A DNA stretch of 15,916 bases from Lysobacteraceae bacterium. GTDB lineage: Bacteria > Pseudomonadota > Gammaproteobacteria > Xanthomonadales > Rhodanobacteraceae. The position numbers were made by a program, and so were the translations under genes. Below are positions 7,349-14,888 of the stretch, one piece after another (the first letter of the stretch is position 1; every line of letters starts with the position of its first letter). Location of the stretch: NCBI GenBank assembly GCA_018971925.1, contig JAGWZT010000016.1, forward strand, positions 1-15,916, read 5' to 3'. The notes beneath the pieces are model-generated. The model searched no databases. It was not told the DNA's origin and saw only the letters and a list, made by a program, of their open reading frames with translations.

Positions 7349-7831
7349 TCAGAACAGCAGCAACATCGCCGGCACCAGGACGCCCGCCGCCAGCGTCGCG
7401 CCGTAGCGGCGACGATGGCGCGTATGGCGCCAGCCGATGTAGACGCCGGTGAGGGTTGAAAGCAGCAGGCTGAGCGATACCAGCACGAAGAAGATCTTCA
7501 TCGGCCACGGGTTGCGTTTGTTCGGCGCGGACGAAGATTTGTCATTCGTGGGCATCGGCACGCCGGCAGCCTGCGCGCCATCCGCGTTCGCGGCGGATGC
7601 CTTCGGCGGCAACCGCTTCGCCGGCACGTCGAAGCTCTGCTTCTTGTGCATGTGCGCGATGCTGGCAATCCATGCCGGCGGCTTGTAATCACTGCCGCGT
7701 GCGCCTTCGTGCAGGTTCACGCTTTGCAGTGCGCCGGTGAACGCGAAGAACAGCAACGCGGGCGCGGTGAACACACCGAGGTACAGGTGCAGCGTACGGA
7801 ACGATTTCAACCAGCGGTGCGCGGCGGCCAT
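7349..7831 (-). CDS. Short PepSY-associated TM-helix membrane protein
   Basis: A 160-residue inner-membrane protein of the PepSY-associated TM helix type. TM1 (about 12-37) begins LKSFRTLHLYLGVFTAPALL and ends TGALQ, the family pattern with a His before the helix and a TG after it. A hydrophilic, Ala/Pro/Lys-rich segment (about 40-108) follows. TM2 (about 111-134, MKIFFVLVSLSLLLSTLTGVYIGW) and TM3 (about 143-160) end the protein in LLLF. It is much shorter than the 350-500-residue iron-uptake-linked members such as PiuB, but short versions exist in xanthomonads. Some relatives accompany TonB siderophore receptors; none is present here. An in-frame TGA three codons upstream fixes the ATG. A Fur-like palindrome lies 36 bases upstream, which supports an iron link. 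Confidence 0.75.
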   Translation of the reverse strand: MAAAHRWLKSFRTLHLYLGVFTAPALLFFAFTGALQSVNLHEGARGSDYKPPAWIASIAHMHKKQSFDVPAKRLPPKASAANADGAQAAGVPMPTNDKSSSAPNKRNPWPMKIFFVLVSLSLLLSTLTGVYIGWRHTRHRRRYGATLAAGVLVPAMLLLF

Positions 7832-7858
7832 GCGGCGGGTTCAGCGAAAAGGTGCGGC

Positions 7859-7887
7859 ATCATCCCACGAATAAGAATCATTCGCAA
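7859..7887 (-). promoter_or_regulatory. Candidate sigma-70 promoter of the PepSY-MFS unit
   Basis: On the minus strand TTGCGA (7882-7887, 4 of 6 to TTGACA) and GATGAT (7859-7864, 4 of 6 to TATAAT) are separated by exactly 17 bp. The predicted start near 7852 gives a leader of about 20 bases. The Fur-like site fills the spacer, as expected for repression. Confidence 0.45.
7867..7885 (-). promoter_or_regulatory. Fur-box-like palindrome
   Basis: The 19-bp window ACGAATAAGAATCATTCGC (plus strand) matches the classical Fur consensus at 12 of 19 positions and contains the perfect inverted repeat CGAAT-N7-ATTCG (7868-7884). It is an AT-rich island in GC-rich DNA and lies between the -35 and -10 of the PepSY-protein gene. 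Iron-dependent repression is inferred. It is about 90 bp from recC, so an effect there is unlikely. Confidence 0.55.
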
Positions 7888-7916
7888 AAACAGGAAGAAT
7901 CCGCCTGCCTTTCGTC

Positions 7917-7945
7917 TCAACCCCTGAGCACGCGGCAGGCATACT
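7917..7945 (+). promoter_or_regulatory. Weak candidate promoter of recCBD
   Basis: CATACT (7940-7945, 4 of 6 to TATAAT) with a poor upstream TCAACC at 17 bp would start transcription near 7952, 20 bases before recC. No GTAC-type LexA site is seen here, so SOS control of recCBD is not indicated. Confidence 0.25.
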
Positions 7946-7971
7946 GACGCGATCACGTTCGTGGGCAGCAC

Positions 7972-10900
7972 ATGTTTCGACTGCACACCTCCAACGATGC
8001 CGCCAGGCTGGCCGATGCGCTGGGCGGGCAACTCCGCGCGGCGCGGGACAACCCGCTGGTGCCTGCGCGGGTGCTGGTGCCGCACGCGGGAATCCGGCGC
8101 TGGCTGCAGGTGCACTTGGCCGAACGACTCGGCGTGATCGCGAATATCGAGTTCACGCCGCCCGCGCAGTTCACGTGGGAATTGTTGCGCGCGGCGCGCT
8201 CCGACCTGCCGGAACGCTCGCCGTTCGATGTCGAGGTGCTGCGCTGGCATATATATGCATTGCTGGGCGAACGGCTGGATGGCGCGGCGCTGGCGCCGCT
8301 GCGGGAATACCTGGCGTCCGGTGGCGATCCGCTGCGCCGTTTTGCGTTGAGCTTCGAACTCGCACGCGTGTACGAACGCATGCAGGGTTACCGGCGCGAA
8401 AAGCTTTTGCAATGGGAGCGCGGTGGCGGCAAGGACGACTGGCAAGCCGAATTGTGGCGACGCTTGCTGCCGCGTGTGGGTGGCATGTCGCGCGCGGCGC
8501 GGGTGGACGAATGGCTGCGTGCGTTCGATCCGGACTATCCCCCCGCCGGTAGCTCCGATGAAAAACCCGCGCCGCCGGGCCTGCCCGAACACTTTACGTG
8601 TTTCGCCTGCGCCAACGTGTCGCCCGACGTGCTGCGGATGCTGGCGGTCGCGGGGCGCCATTGCGACGTGGACTTCTTCCTGCCGCTGCCCTCGCACGAA
8701 TACCTGGGCGACACACCCACGACGCGCCACGAAGTCCGCGAACGCCTGCAGCAAAAAGACGACGGCAATCCGCTGATCGTGTCGCTGGGCGGCGCGGCAG
8801 CGGAGCTCCTGGAGCTGCTCTACGGCTACGGGCACGTTCAGCCGGACGATGAAATCGATTTGTTCGACGAGAACATCGCACGCGGCACGCTGCTCGGCCG
8901 GGTGCGCGACGATATCCTGAATCACGCCGCGCCGCGCGATGACGATCGCGCGGAACGGCCCGACGACTCGCTGCAATTCCACGCTTGCCACACGCCGCTG
9001 CGCGAGGTGCAAACCCTGCACGACGCACTGCTGGCGCTGTTTGAAAAACACGAGAGCCTGCAGCCGCGCGACGTTGCCGTGATGATGCCCGACGTCGCCG
9101 CCTACCGCCCCGCGATCGAAGCGGTGTTCGGCGGCATCCATCGCGGCGACACGCGTTTCATCCCCTACAACCTCGGCGACCTCGGTGCCGCGGCCCAGCA
9201 TCCTGCCGCGGAATTGTTCTTGAAGCTACTGGATGCGCCGGCCTCGCGCTGGGAACTGGACGAGCTGACCGGGGTGCTGGCCGCAACCGGCGTCATGCGA
9301 CGCTTCGATCTCGACGCCGATGCGCTGGAACGCCTGCGCGCGCGCCTGCACGACGCGGGCGCACGTTGGGGCGAGGACGAACACGCGCGCGAACGCGCGG
9401 GCGCCGGCGACTACCGTGAATTCAGCTGGGCATTCGCGATCGACCGCATCGTGGCGGGGTTCGCCTGCGGCGACGGCGACGACGCCCTGGTCGGCGACAC
9501 CGCGCCGCTGCCCGGCGTGGAGGGCCAGGCCATCGCGCACCTGGACGCCGCGCTCGCGGTCACCGAAACCTGGCGGCGCCTGCGCGAGGAATCGCGGCAT
9601 CCGCGCCCAGCCGTGGAATGGCAACGCCTGCTCAACGAAACCTTCGACGCGTTGTACCAGCCCGATCCCGACGATTTGGCCGAAACCCGCACGCTGGAAC
9701 GCGTGCGCGCGGCGCTGGCCCAACTTGCCGCCGATTGTGCCGCAGCCGCTCCCGTACCGGCCCTGCCATGGACGGACCTGCGCGCGTACCTCGTCGATGC
9801 GCTCGCGTCGCCCGATCCGGCCGAGCGCCTGTTCACCGGCGGCGTCACCTTCTGCGGCATGGTGCCGTTGCGGGTGGTGCCGTTCCGGGTGATCTGTCTG
9901 CTCGGCATGCACGAGGACGCGTTTCCGCGCCGCGAGCCCGGCGGGCTCGATCCGCTGGCGGCCGATCGCCGCGCCGGAAATGCGAGGCGCGGCGACCGCG
10001 ACGTGCGCGCCGACGATCGCCTGCTGTTCCTGCAACTGCTGGCCGCCGCGCGCGATGCCTTCTATGTCAGCTGGGCCGGTCGCGACGCACAGACCAACAA
10101 GGACCTGCCGCCGGCCGCGATGGTTACCGACCTGATGCGGTTGTTGCGTGACGATTACCTCGCTGATGGCGCCGGCAAGGACGCGCTGCCGCGCAAGGCG
10201 CCGCTGCACCCGTTTTCCGTCGGACTGTTCAAGGCCGGCGCACCGCAAAGCTACGCCGGACAGTGGCTGCCCGCGGCGCACACGCGGGTGCACAGTGATC
10301 ACGCCGCACCACCGTTCATCGTGGACGAGCTTGCACTGACCACGGATGCGCCGACGGAAATCGGCCTCGATGACCTGAAACGCTTTCTGGAAAATCCCGC
10401 CCTCGGATTCCTGCGGCACGCACTGCGGATGCGCTTGCCGCGCGACGTGGATGCCGAAGCCAACCTCGAACCGTTGCAGCCGGACCACCCTCTGCTGCGC
10501 TACCAACTGACGCGCGCCGCGCTGGACCACGGCGATGCCGCGGCCGAAGAACAGAAAGCATTGTTCAGCGCACGCGGACTGCTGCCGCCCGGCGCGCTGG
10601 CCGACGCCGCACTGGCGATCGCACGCACCCGCGCAGGACTGCTGCGCCGCGAGCGCGACGCATTCGTGCAGGGCGCGGTGCCGGCGCGTTGCGAAGGCAC
10701 GCTGGATTTCGGCAACGGCCGGCATCTGACCGGTGCGGTGGACGACGTGTACCCACACGGCCTGCTGCGCGCCGATCCCGGCAAGCTCGACGGCAAGCGC
10801 GCGCTGCGCGCATGGATCGACACCTTGTTCGCCGTTGCAGTCCGTGGCGAAGCCATGGGTTGCCACTTGCTGTGGCTGAAGGACGACGAAACCGCAAAAC

Positions 10901-11271
10901 ATTTCGATATCACCGCCATCGAACCGAATCACGCGCGCAAGGCACTCGAATGCCTGCTCGGACTGATGCACGCCGGCCTGCGCCGCCCGCTGCCATTTGT
11001 CGTAGGCGCATCGTGGGACAGCCTGAAACGCGAGCGCACCCAGAAAGGTGAGGCCCCACCGGAAGAATTCGCCGAACACCTGCGCAGCGCGGTCGCGAAA
11101 GCTGACGACGACTTCAACGGCAGAAGCGATTTCGATGAAACCGCGATGCGGATCGCCTGGCGCGGCATCGACATCGCCAACGCGGACTCACTCGACGACT
11201 GGTATCGAATCGCCGCACAGATCCTGCCGCGGTTCGAAGGCGTGCCGGTGAAACACGGCGGTACGTCATGA
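7972..11271 (+). CDS. recC: RecBCD enzyme subunit RecC (exodeoxyribonuclease V gamma chain)
   Basis: RecC is the scaffold and Chi-reading subunit of the RecBCD helicase-nuclease, which resects double-strand breaks and loads RecA. The 1099 residues compare with 1122 in E. coli. The N-terminus (MFRLHTSNDAARL) and the block LVPHAGIRRWLQVHLAERLG (35-54) are family-typical, as is GVTFCGMVPLRVVPFRVICL (624-643), followed by LLGMHEDAFPR. As in all RecC, the helicase-like domains lack Walker motifs and the C-terminal nuclease-like domain lacks the catalytic set. Several residues that read Chi in E. coli differ here (Q38, T40, Q44, L64, D133 become P37, A39, R43, P63, R132), while W70 and R142 are kept as W69 and R141. 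An in-frame TGA nine codons upstream makes this ATG the only good start. The stop overlaps recB (ATGA). Confidence 0.96.
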   Translation: MFRLHTSNDAARLADALGGQLRAARDNPLVPARVLVPHAGIRRWLQVHLAERLGVIANIEFTPPAQFTWELLRAARSDLPERSPFDVEVLRWHIYALLGERLDGAALAPLREYLASGGDPLRRFALSFELARVYERMQGYRREKLLQWERGGGKDDWQAELWRRLLPRVGGMSRAARVDEWLRAFDPDYPPAGSSDEKPAPPGLPEHFTCFACANVSPDVLRMLAVAGRHCDVDFFLPLPSHEYLGDTPTTRHEVRERLQQKDDGNPLIVSLGGAAAELLELLYGYGHVQPDDEIDLFDENIARGTLLGRVRDDILNHAAPRDDDRAERPDDSLQFHACHTPLREVQTLHDALLALFEKHESLQPRDVAVMMPDVAAYRPAIEAVFGGIHRGDTRFIPYNLGDLGAAAQHPAAELFLKLLDAPASRWELDELTGVLAATGVMRRFDLDADALERLRARLHDAGARWGEDEHARERAGAGDYREFSWAFAIDRIVAGFACGDGDDALVGDTAPLPGVEGQAIAHLDAALAVTETWRRLREESRHPRPAVEWQRLLNETFDALYQPDPDDLAETRTLERVRAALAQLAADCAAAAPVPALPWTDLRAYLVDALASPDPAERLFTGGVTFCGMVPLRVVPFRVICLLGMHEDAFPRREPGGLDPLAADRRAGNARRGDRDVRADDRLLFLQLLAAARDAFYVSWAGRDAQTNKDLPPAAMVTDLMRLLRDDYLADGAGKDALPRKAPLHPFSVGLFKAGAPQSYAGQWLPAAHTRVHSDHAAPPFIVDELALTTDAPTEIGLDDLKRFLENPALGFLRHALRMRLPRDVDAEANLEPLQPDHPLLRYQLTRAALDHGDAAAEEQKALFSARGLLPPGALADAALAIARTRAGLLRRERDAFVQGAVPARCEGTLDFGNGRHLTGAVDDVYPHGLLRADPGKLDGKRALRAWIDTLFAVAVRGEAMGCHLLWLKDDETAKHFDITAIEPNHARKALECLLGLMHAGLRRPLPFVVGASWDSLKRERTQKGEAPPEEFAEHLRSAVAKADDDFNGRSDFDETAMRIAWRGIDIANADSLDDWYRIAAQILPRFEGVPVKHGGTS
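8247..8258. repeat. 12-bp perfect AT-rich palindrome inside recC
   Basis: GCATATATATGC is self-complementary and encodes part of RecC His93-Ile-Tyr-Ala, using the rare Ile codon ATA. It stands out in a GC-rich gene. No function can be assigned. Confidence 0.5.
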
Positions 11272-14200
11272 ACACGTTGCACGATCCACTGCAACTGCCA
11301 CTCGATGGCATCCGCGTAGTCGAGGCCAATGCCGGCACCGGCAAGACCTTTACCATCGCGGCCCTGTACCTGCGCCTGATCCTCGAGCAAGGCCTGAAGC
11401 CGGAGGAAATCGTGGTCGCGACGTTCACGCGCGCGGCCACGGCCGAACTCTCCGAACGCCTGCGCGACTGGCTGGCGCGGGCCACGCAGGCGCTGCTGGA
11501 TGACGAGCCTGAACGCGAACGCGACGGCGAAGTCGGCGAACTTCCGATGATACGTCGCATCATCAAGCAGGCGCGCCGGCAGGCCGAACAAGCCGGTGAC
11601 ACCAACCCCCTTGGCAACTTGCGCAAACGCGCAAGCGATGCTTCGCTCGCGATCGACACTGCGCAGATTTCCACCCTGCACGGTTTCTGCTTCCGGGTAC
11701 TCGGCGAATTCGGTTTCGATACCGGCAGCAGCTTGCGCTGCCCCGAACTGATCGAGGACATGCGCGCGCTCGACCTGGAGATCGTCCGCGACTTCTGGCG
11801 ACGCGGCAGCGGCGATGTCGCGACGGCGACGCTGCTCGCCGACACCTGGGGCGATCCCGACAGCCTCGCGAAGCAGGTGGGCGATCCGCGCTGGGAAGAT
11901 CGCACGATCGAATTGCCGCGACCGGACTTCGCCGCGCTCGATGCCGGCTTCGATGCAGCGCGCACGCGCCTCGCTGCGTGGGGCGAAACCGAGGCCGCGG
12001 CGTTCGAAACCGAACTGCAGCGTTGCCTGTCCACGCCGCGCACGCGCGCGGCTTGCATGCAGGCTTGGCATGCCTTGCACGACTGGGCGATCACGTCATC
12101 GACGGAATCCGCATTCGATGGGTTCGACGCAAAGACCGTCACCAGCATCGGCGCCGAGAAGATAGAAGGACTGACACCCAAGGGTATGCGCCCCGAAGGC
12201 CAAGTGTTCGACGACCTCGCCGCGCTGGCGCACGCCCATGCCGCGATCGCCGCTGCCCACGAATACGAGGAAAAATTCCGCGGCGCCGAACTGCTGTGCG
12301 AGGCGCGCACTTTCCTGGAAGAGCAACGCGCACACCGGCTCGACGAACGCGGGCTGATGGGCCACGACCAGGCGGTACGCGCACTCGAAGCGGCCTTGGC
12401 GAGGGACGACGCGGATCGCGTCATCACCGCGATCCAGCTGCGCTGGAAGGCGGCACTGATAGACGAATTCCAGGACACCGACGACGCGCAATGGAACGTG
12501 GTGCGCAAGCTGTTCGGCGACACCACGCTGATCCTGGTCGGCGACCCCAAGCAGGCGATCTACGGCTTCCGCGGCGGCGACGTGTTTGCGTGGCGCAAGG
12601 CGACCGACCATGCAGCAGGTGAACGCCTCGCGCTCACGACCAGCTACCGCTCGGGGATGCGCTTGTGCAGCGCGGTCAACGCGCTGTTCGGCGTCAAGGA
12701 CGCCTTCATCGACACGGCCATCGGTTACCACGACGTCGCGGCATCGGAACGTTCGCAACGCTGCGCCGTGCTCCGCGATGGCGCCGCGTTGCCGGGCATC
12801 GAATGCTGGTCGTTTGCCGCCGCCGATCTCGGGCAACCCGACGGCAAGGCGGCTTCCAAGGATCGCGCACGATCCGCACTGGAACGGTGCACCGTGCACT
12901 GGATCGCCGCGATGCTGGGATCGGCCACGCTGCGCGACAAGGACGGGAGGGAGAAATTGCTGCAACCCAAAAGCGTCGCGGTGCTGGTGAACAGCAATGA
13001 CGAGGCGGCCTCGCTGCAGGCAGCGTTGGGCGAGGCGGGCATTCCCGCGTGCAGCAACCTGCGCGCCAGCGTGTATGCAAGCGACGAAGCCGATGACCTT
13101 GCATTGCTTCTGGAAGCGCTGGCCGAACCCGCCGACGCCGACCGCGCCCGTGCCGCCTGGGCCAGCCGGCTCATCGGCAGGTCCGCAAACGAGATCGCTG
13201 CAACCTTGACCGGTGACGACGGCGCGCCGCAGCGCGCAGCCGCCGAATGGGCGGCCGCGGTACGCCGCCACGGCGTGCTGGCGTGGCTGCACCAACTGGC
13301 CGCCGACGCTGCACCACGCCTGCTGGAACAGCCTGACGGGCAGCGCCGCGTGTCGAACTATCTGCAGCTGGCCGAACTGTTGCAGGCAGACCAGGCCGCG
13401 GGATTGGGTGCGGCCGATCTTGCAGCGCGCCTCGCGCGCCGGCGCGCCGAAGCCGGCGACGACAGCGACGCCGACAGCGCACGCCTGCGCCTGGATACCG
13501 ATGCCGACGCGGTCACGGTGTCCACCGTGCACGCCGCCAAGGGCCTTGAATACGACGTGGTGATCTTGCCGTACGCGGGTTTTGCGAAGAACCCCTCGAA
13601 AAAGCGCGACCAGGTGACGCTGCACTGGTACCACGACGGCAAGGGTGACGCGCGTGTCGCGCTCGGGTCCGGGCCGGTGGTCGCCGATGCCGAACGGCAC
13701 GCGCAAGCAGAAGCGCTGGCCGAGGACGTGCGCAAGTTGTATGTCGCCGTGACCCGCGCACGCGCGTTGTGCGTCGTGCCGTGGGGGCGCATCAACGACG
13801 CCGAGTACGGCGCCCTGTCCCACCTGTTGCAGGTTGCAGGGCGCACCGAACGGCTGCCGCTTGGGGACGCGGAATGCGCCACGGCGCTCGCCGAACTGCG
13901 TCGGCGCGCACCTGGCGCCATCGGCATCGTGGAATGGAACGACATCGCCGCCGCCGACCGCTGGCAGGCGCGCGAGCCGGACCCGGTCGCCTCCGAGCCG
14001 CGCCCCTTCACGCGCACCGGCATCGAACGCGACTGGACCGTGTGGTCATTCTCGCGGCTGGTGCGCGGCAGCCACAATGCCGCCGCGGACACCTTGCCCG
14101 GCTCCGGTGATGGGGACGACATGCCATATGAAGGCGGGCCATCTGACGGCGGGCCGTCGGACAGCGAGAACCTCGGCGGCGCGCGCTTCGGCAGCGCGGT

Positions 14201-14888
14201 GCACGAAGTATTCGAGCGTACCGATTTCGCCGCGTGGCGTGACGCGAACGGTGTGCCGGCACCGCAACGCGTGCTGATAGAGCGTGCGCTCGCCGACCAG
14301 GGTATCGCCAGGGGCACGGCACTGCCGCAGGCGGTGGACGCGGTGGGCGCGATGCTGCACGACGCCTTGAACGCAATGCTGCCGTGCGGTGCGCGGCTGG
14401 CGGACATCGCGCCGGATGCCCGCCGTGCAGAGATCGAATTCCACATGGCGCTGGCGCCAGCCGACTCGAGTCGCCTGTTCGCCCTGCTGCACCAGCATGG
14501 CTACCAGAAGGAGCGCCGATCCATCGCCGCCGAGCGTCTACGTGGGCTCTTGACCGGCAAGATCGACCTGACCTTCCGGCACGACGCGCGTTTCTGGATC
14601 GTCGACTGGAAGACCAACCGTTGCCCGCCGTATGACGCCGCCGCACTCGAGGCCGAGATCGCACGCCACGATTACGACCTGCAGTGGATCATCTATACCC
14701 TGGCGCTGCACCGCTGGCTGGGCATGACGCTCCCCGGCTACCACTACGATCGTGATTTCGGCGGCGTGTACTACCTGTTCGTGCGCGGCATGCGGCATGG
14801 CGAAGGCGTGCGCGCCGACCGGCCCAGACGCGAATTGATCGACGCGTTGGATGAAATGTTTCCAGCGCCGCGGCGGGAAGCCGCATGA
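11268..14888 (+). CDS. recB: RecBCD enzyme subunit RecB (exodeoxyribonuclease V beta chain)
   Basis: RecB is the 3'-5' helicase and the sole nuclease of RecBCD. The 1206 residues (E. coli 1180) contain every SF1A motif: Walker A ANAGTGKT (20-27), ISTLHGFC, Walker B DEFQDTD (399-405), GDPKQAIYGFRGGD (425-438), STVHAAKGLEYDVV (752-765) and LYVAVTRAR (824-832). The C-terminal nuclease domain has His979 (GSAVHEVFE), Asp1100 (GKIDL), Asp1113 and Lys1115 (DWKTN). These have the spacing of E. coli H956, D1067, D1080 and K1082, so the nuclease is intact. YDLQWIIYTLALHRWL follows, as in the family. A linker near 935-970 joins helicase and nuclease and contains a GGPSD tandem repeat. The ATG overlaps the recC stop and the TGA overlaps the recD start, indicating coupled translation. 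Confidence 0.98.
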   Translation: MNTLHDPLQLPLDGIRVVEANAGTGKTFTIAALYLRLILEQGLKPEEIVVATFTRAATAELSERLRDWLARATQALLDDEPERERDGEVGELPMIRRIIKQARRQAEQAGDTNPLGNLRKRASDASLAIDTAQISTLHGFCFRVLGEFGFDTGSSLRCPELIEDMRALDLEIVRDFWRRGSGDVATATLLADTWGDPDSLAKQVGDPRWEDRTIELPRPDFAALDAGFDAARTRLAAWGETEAAAFETELQRCLSTPRTRAACMQAWHALHDWAITSSTESAFDGFDAKTVTSIGAEKIEGLTPKGMRPEGQVFDDLAALAHAHAAIAAAHEYEEKFRGAELLCEARTFLEEQRAHRLDERGLMGHDQAVRALEAALARDDADRVITAIQLRWKAALIDEFQDTDDAQWNVVRKLFGDTTLILVGDPKQAIYGFRGGDVFAWRKATDHAAGERLALTTSYRSGMRLCSAVNALFGVKDAFIDTAIGYHDVAASERSQRCAVLRDGAALPGIECWSFAAADLGQPDGKAASKDRARSALERCTVHWIAAMLGSATLRDKDGREKLLQPKSVAVLVNSNDEAASLQAALGEAGIPACSNLRASVYASDEADDLALLLEALAEPADADRARAAWASRLIGRSANEIAATLTGDDGAPQRAAAEWAAAVRRHGVLAWLHQLAADAAPRLLEQPDGQRRVSNYLQLAELLQADQAAGLGAADLAARLARRRAEAGDDSDADSARLRLDTDADAVTVSTVHAAKGLEYDVVILPYAGFAKNPSKKRDQVTLHWYHDGKGDARVALGSGPVVADAERHAQAEALAEDVRKLYVAVTRARALCVVPWGRINDAEYGALSHLLQVAGRTERLPLGDAECATALAELRRRAPGAIGIVEWNDIAAADRWQAREPDPVASEPRPFTRTGIERDWTVWSFSRLVRGSHNAAADTLPGSGDGDDMPYEGGPSDGGPSDSENLGGARFGSAVHEVFERTDFAAWRDANGVPAPQRVLIERALADQGIARGTALPQAVDAVGAMLHDALNAMLPCGARLADIAPDARRAEIEFHMALAPADSSRLFALLHQHGYQKERRSIAAERLRGLLTGKIDLTFRHDARFWIVDWKTNRCPPYDAAALEAEIARHDYDLQWIIYTLALHRWLGMTLPGYHYDRDFGGVYYLFVRGMRHGEGVRADRPRRELIDALDEMFPAPRREAA
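14133..14162 (+). repeat. Two-copy 15-bp tandem repeat in the RecB linker
   Basis: Two adjacent 15-base units differ at two or three bases and encode GGPSD-GGPSD (residues 956-965). They lie in the flexible tether between the helicase and nuclease domains. Confidence 0.7.

Noticed and set aside
4506..7406. A 966-codon open frame on the plus strand opposite imuB, imuA, lexA and the MFS gene
   Set aside because: It is Arg/His/Pro/Gln-rich, has no recognisable domain, and crosses four well-supported genes and a promoter. It is a high-GC antisense shadow.
7293..7508. 72-residue N-terminal extension of the MFS transporter
   Set aside because: It overlaps the C-terminal coding region of the PepSY-type gene, is Arg/Pro-rich, and would place the family signature far from the N-terminus.
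7941..7971. SOS control of recCBD by the same LexA
   Set aside because: No GTAC half-site pair or E. coli-type CTGT-N8-ACAG is present upstream of recC.
9226..11079. A 617-codon open frame on the minus strand inside recC
   Set aside because: Its composition is that of a reverse-complemented GC-rich gene, and recC has clear homology throughout the same stretch.
12096..13823. A 575-codon open frame on the minus strand inside recB
   Set aside because: Antisense shadow; the RecB helicase motifs lie on the other strand in this same region.
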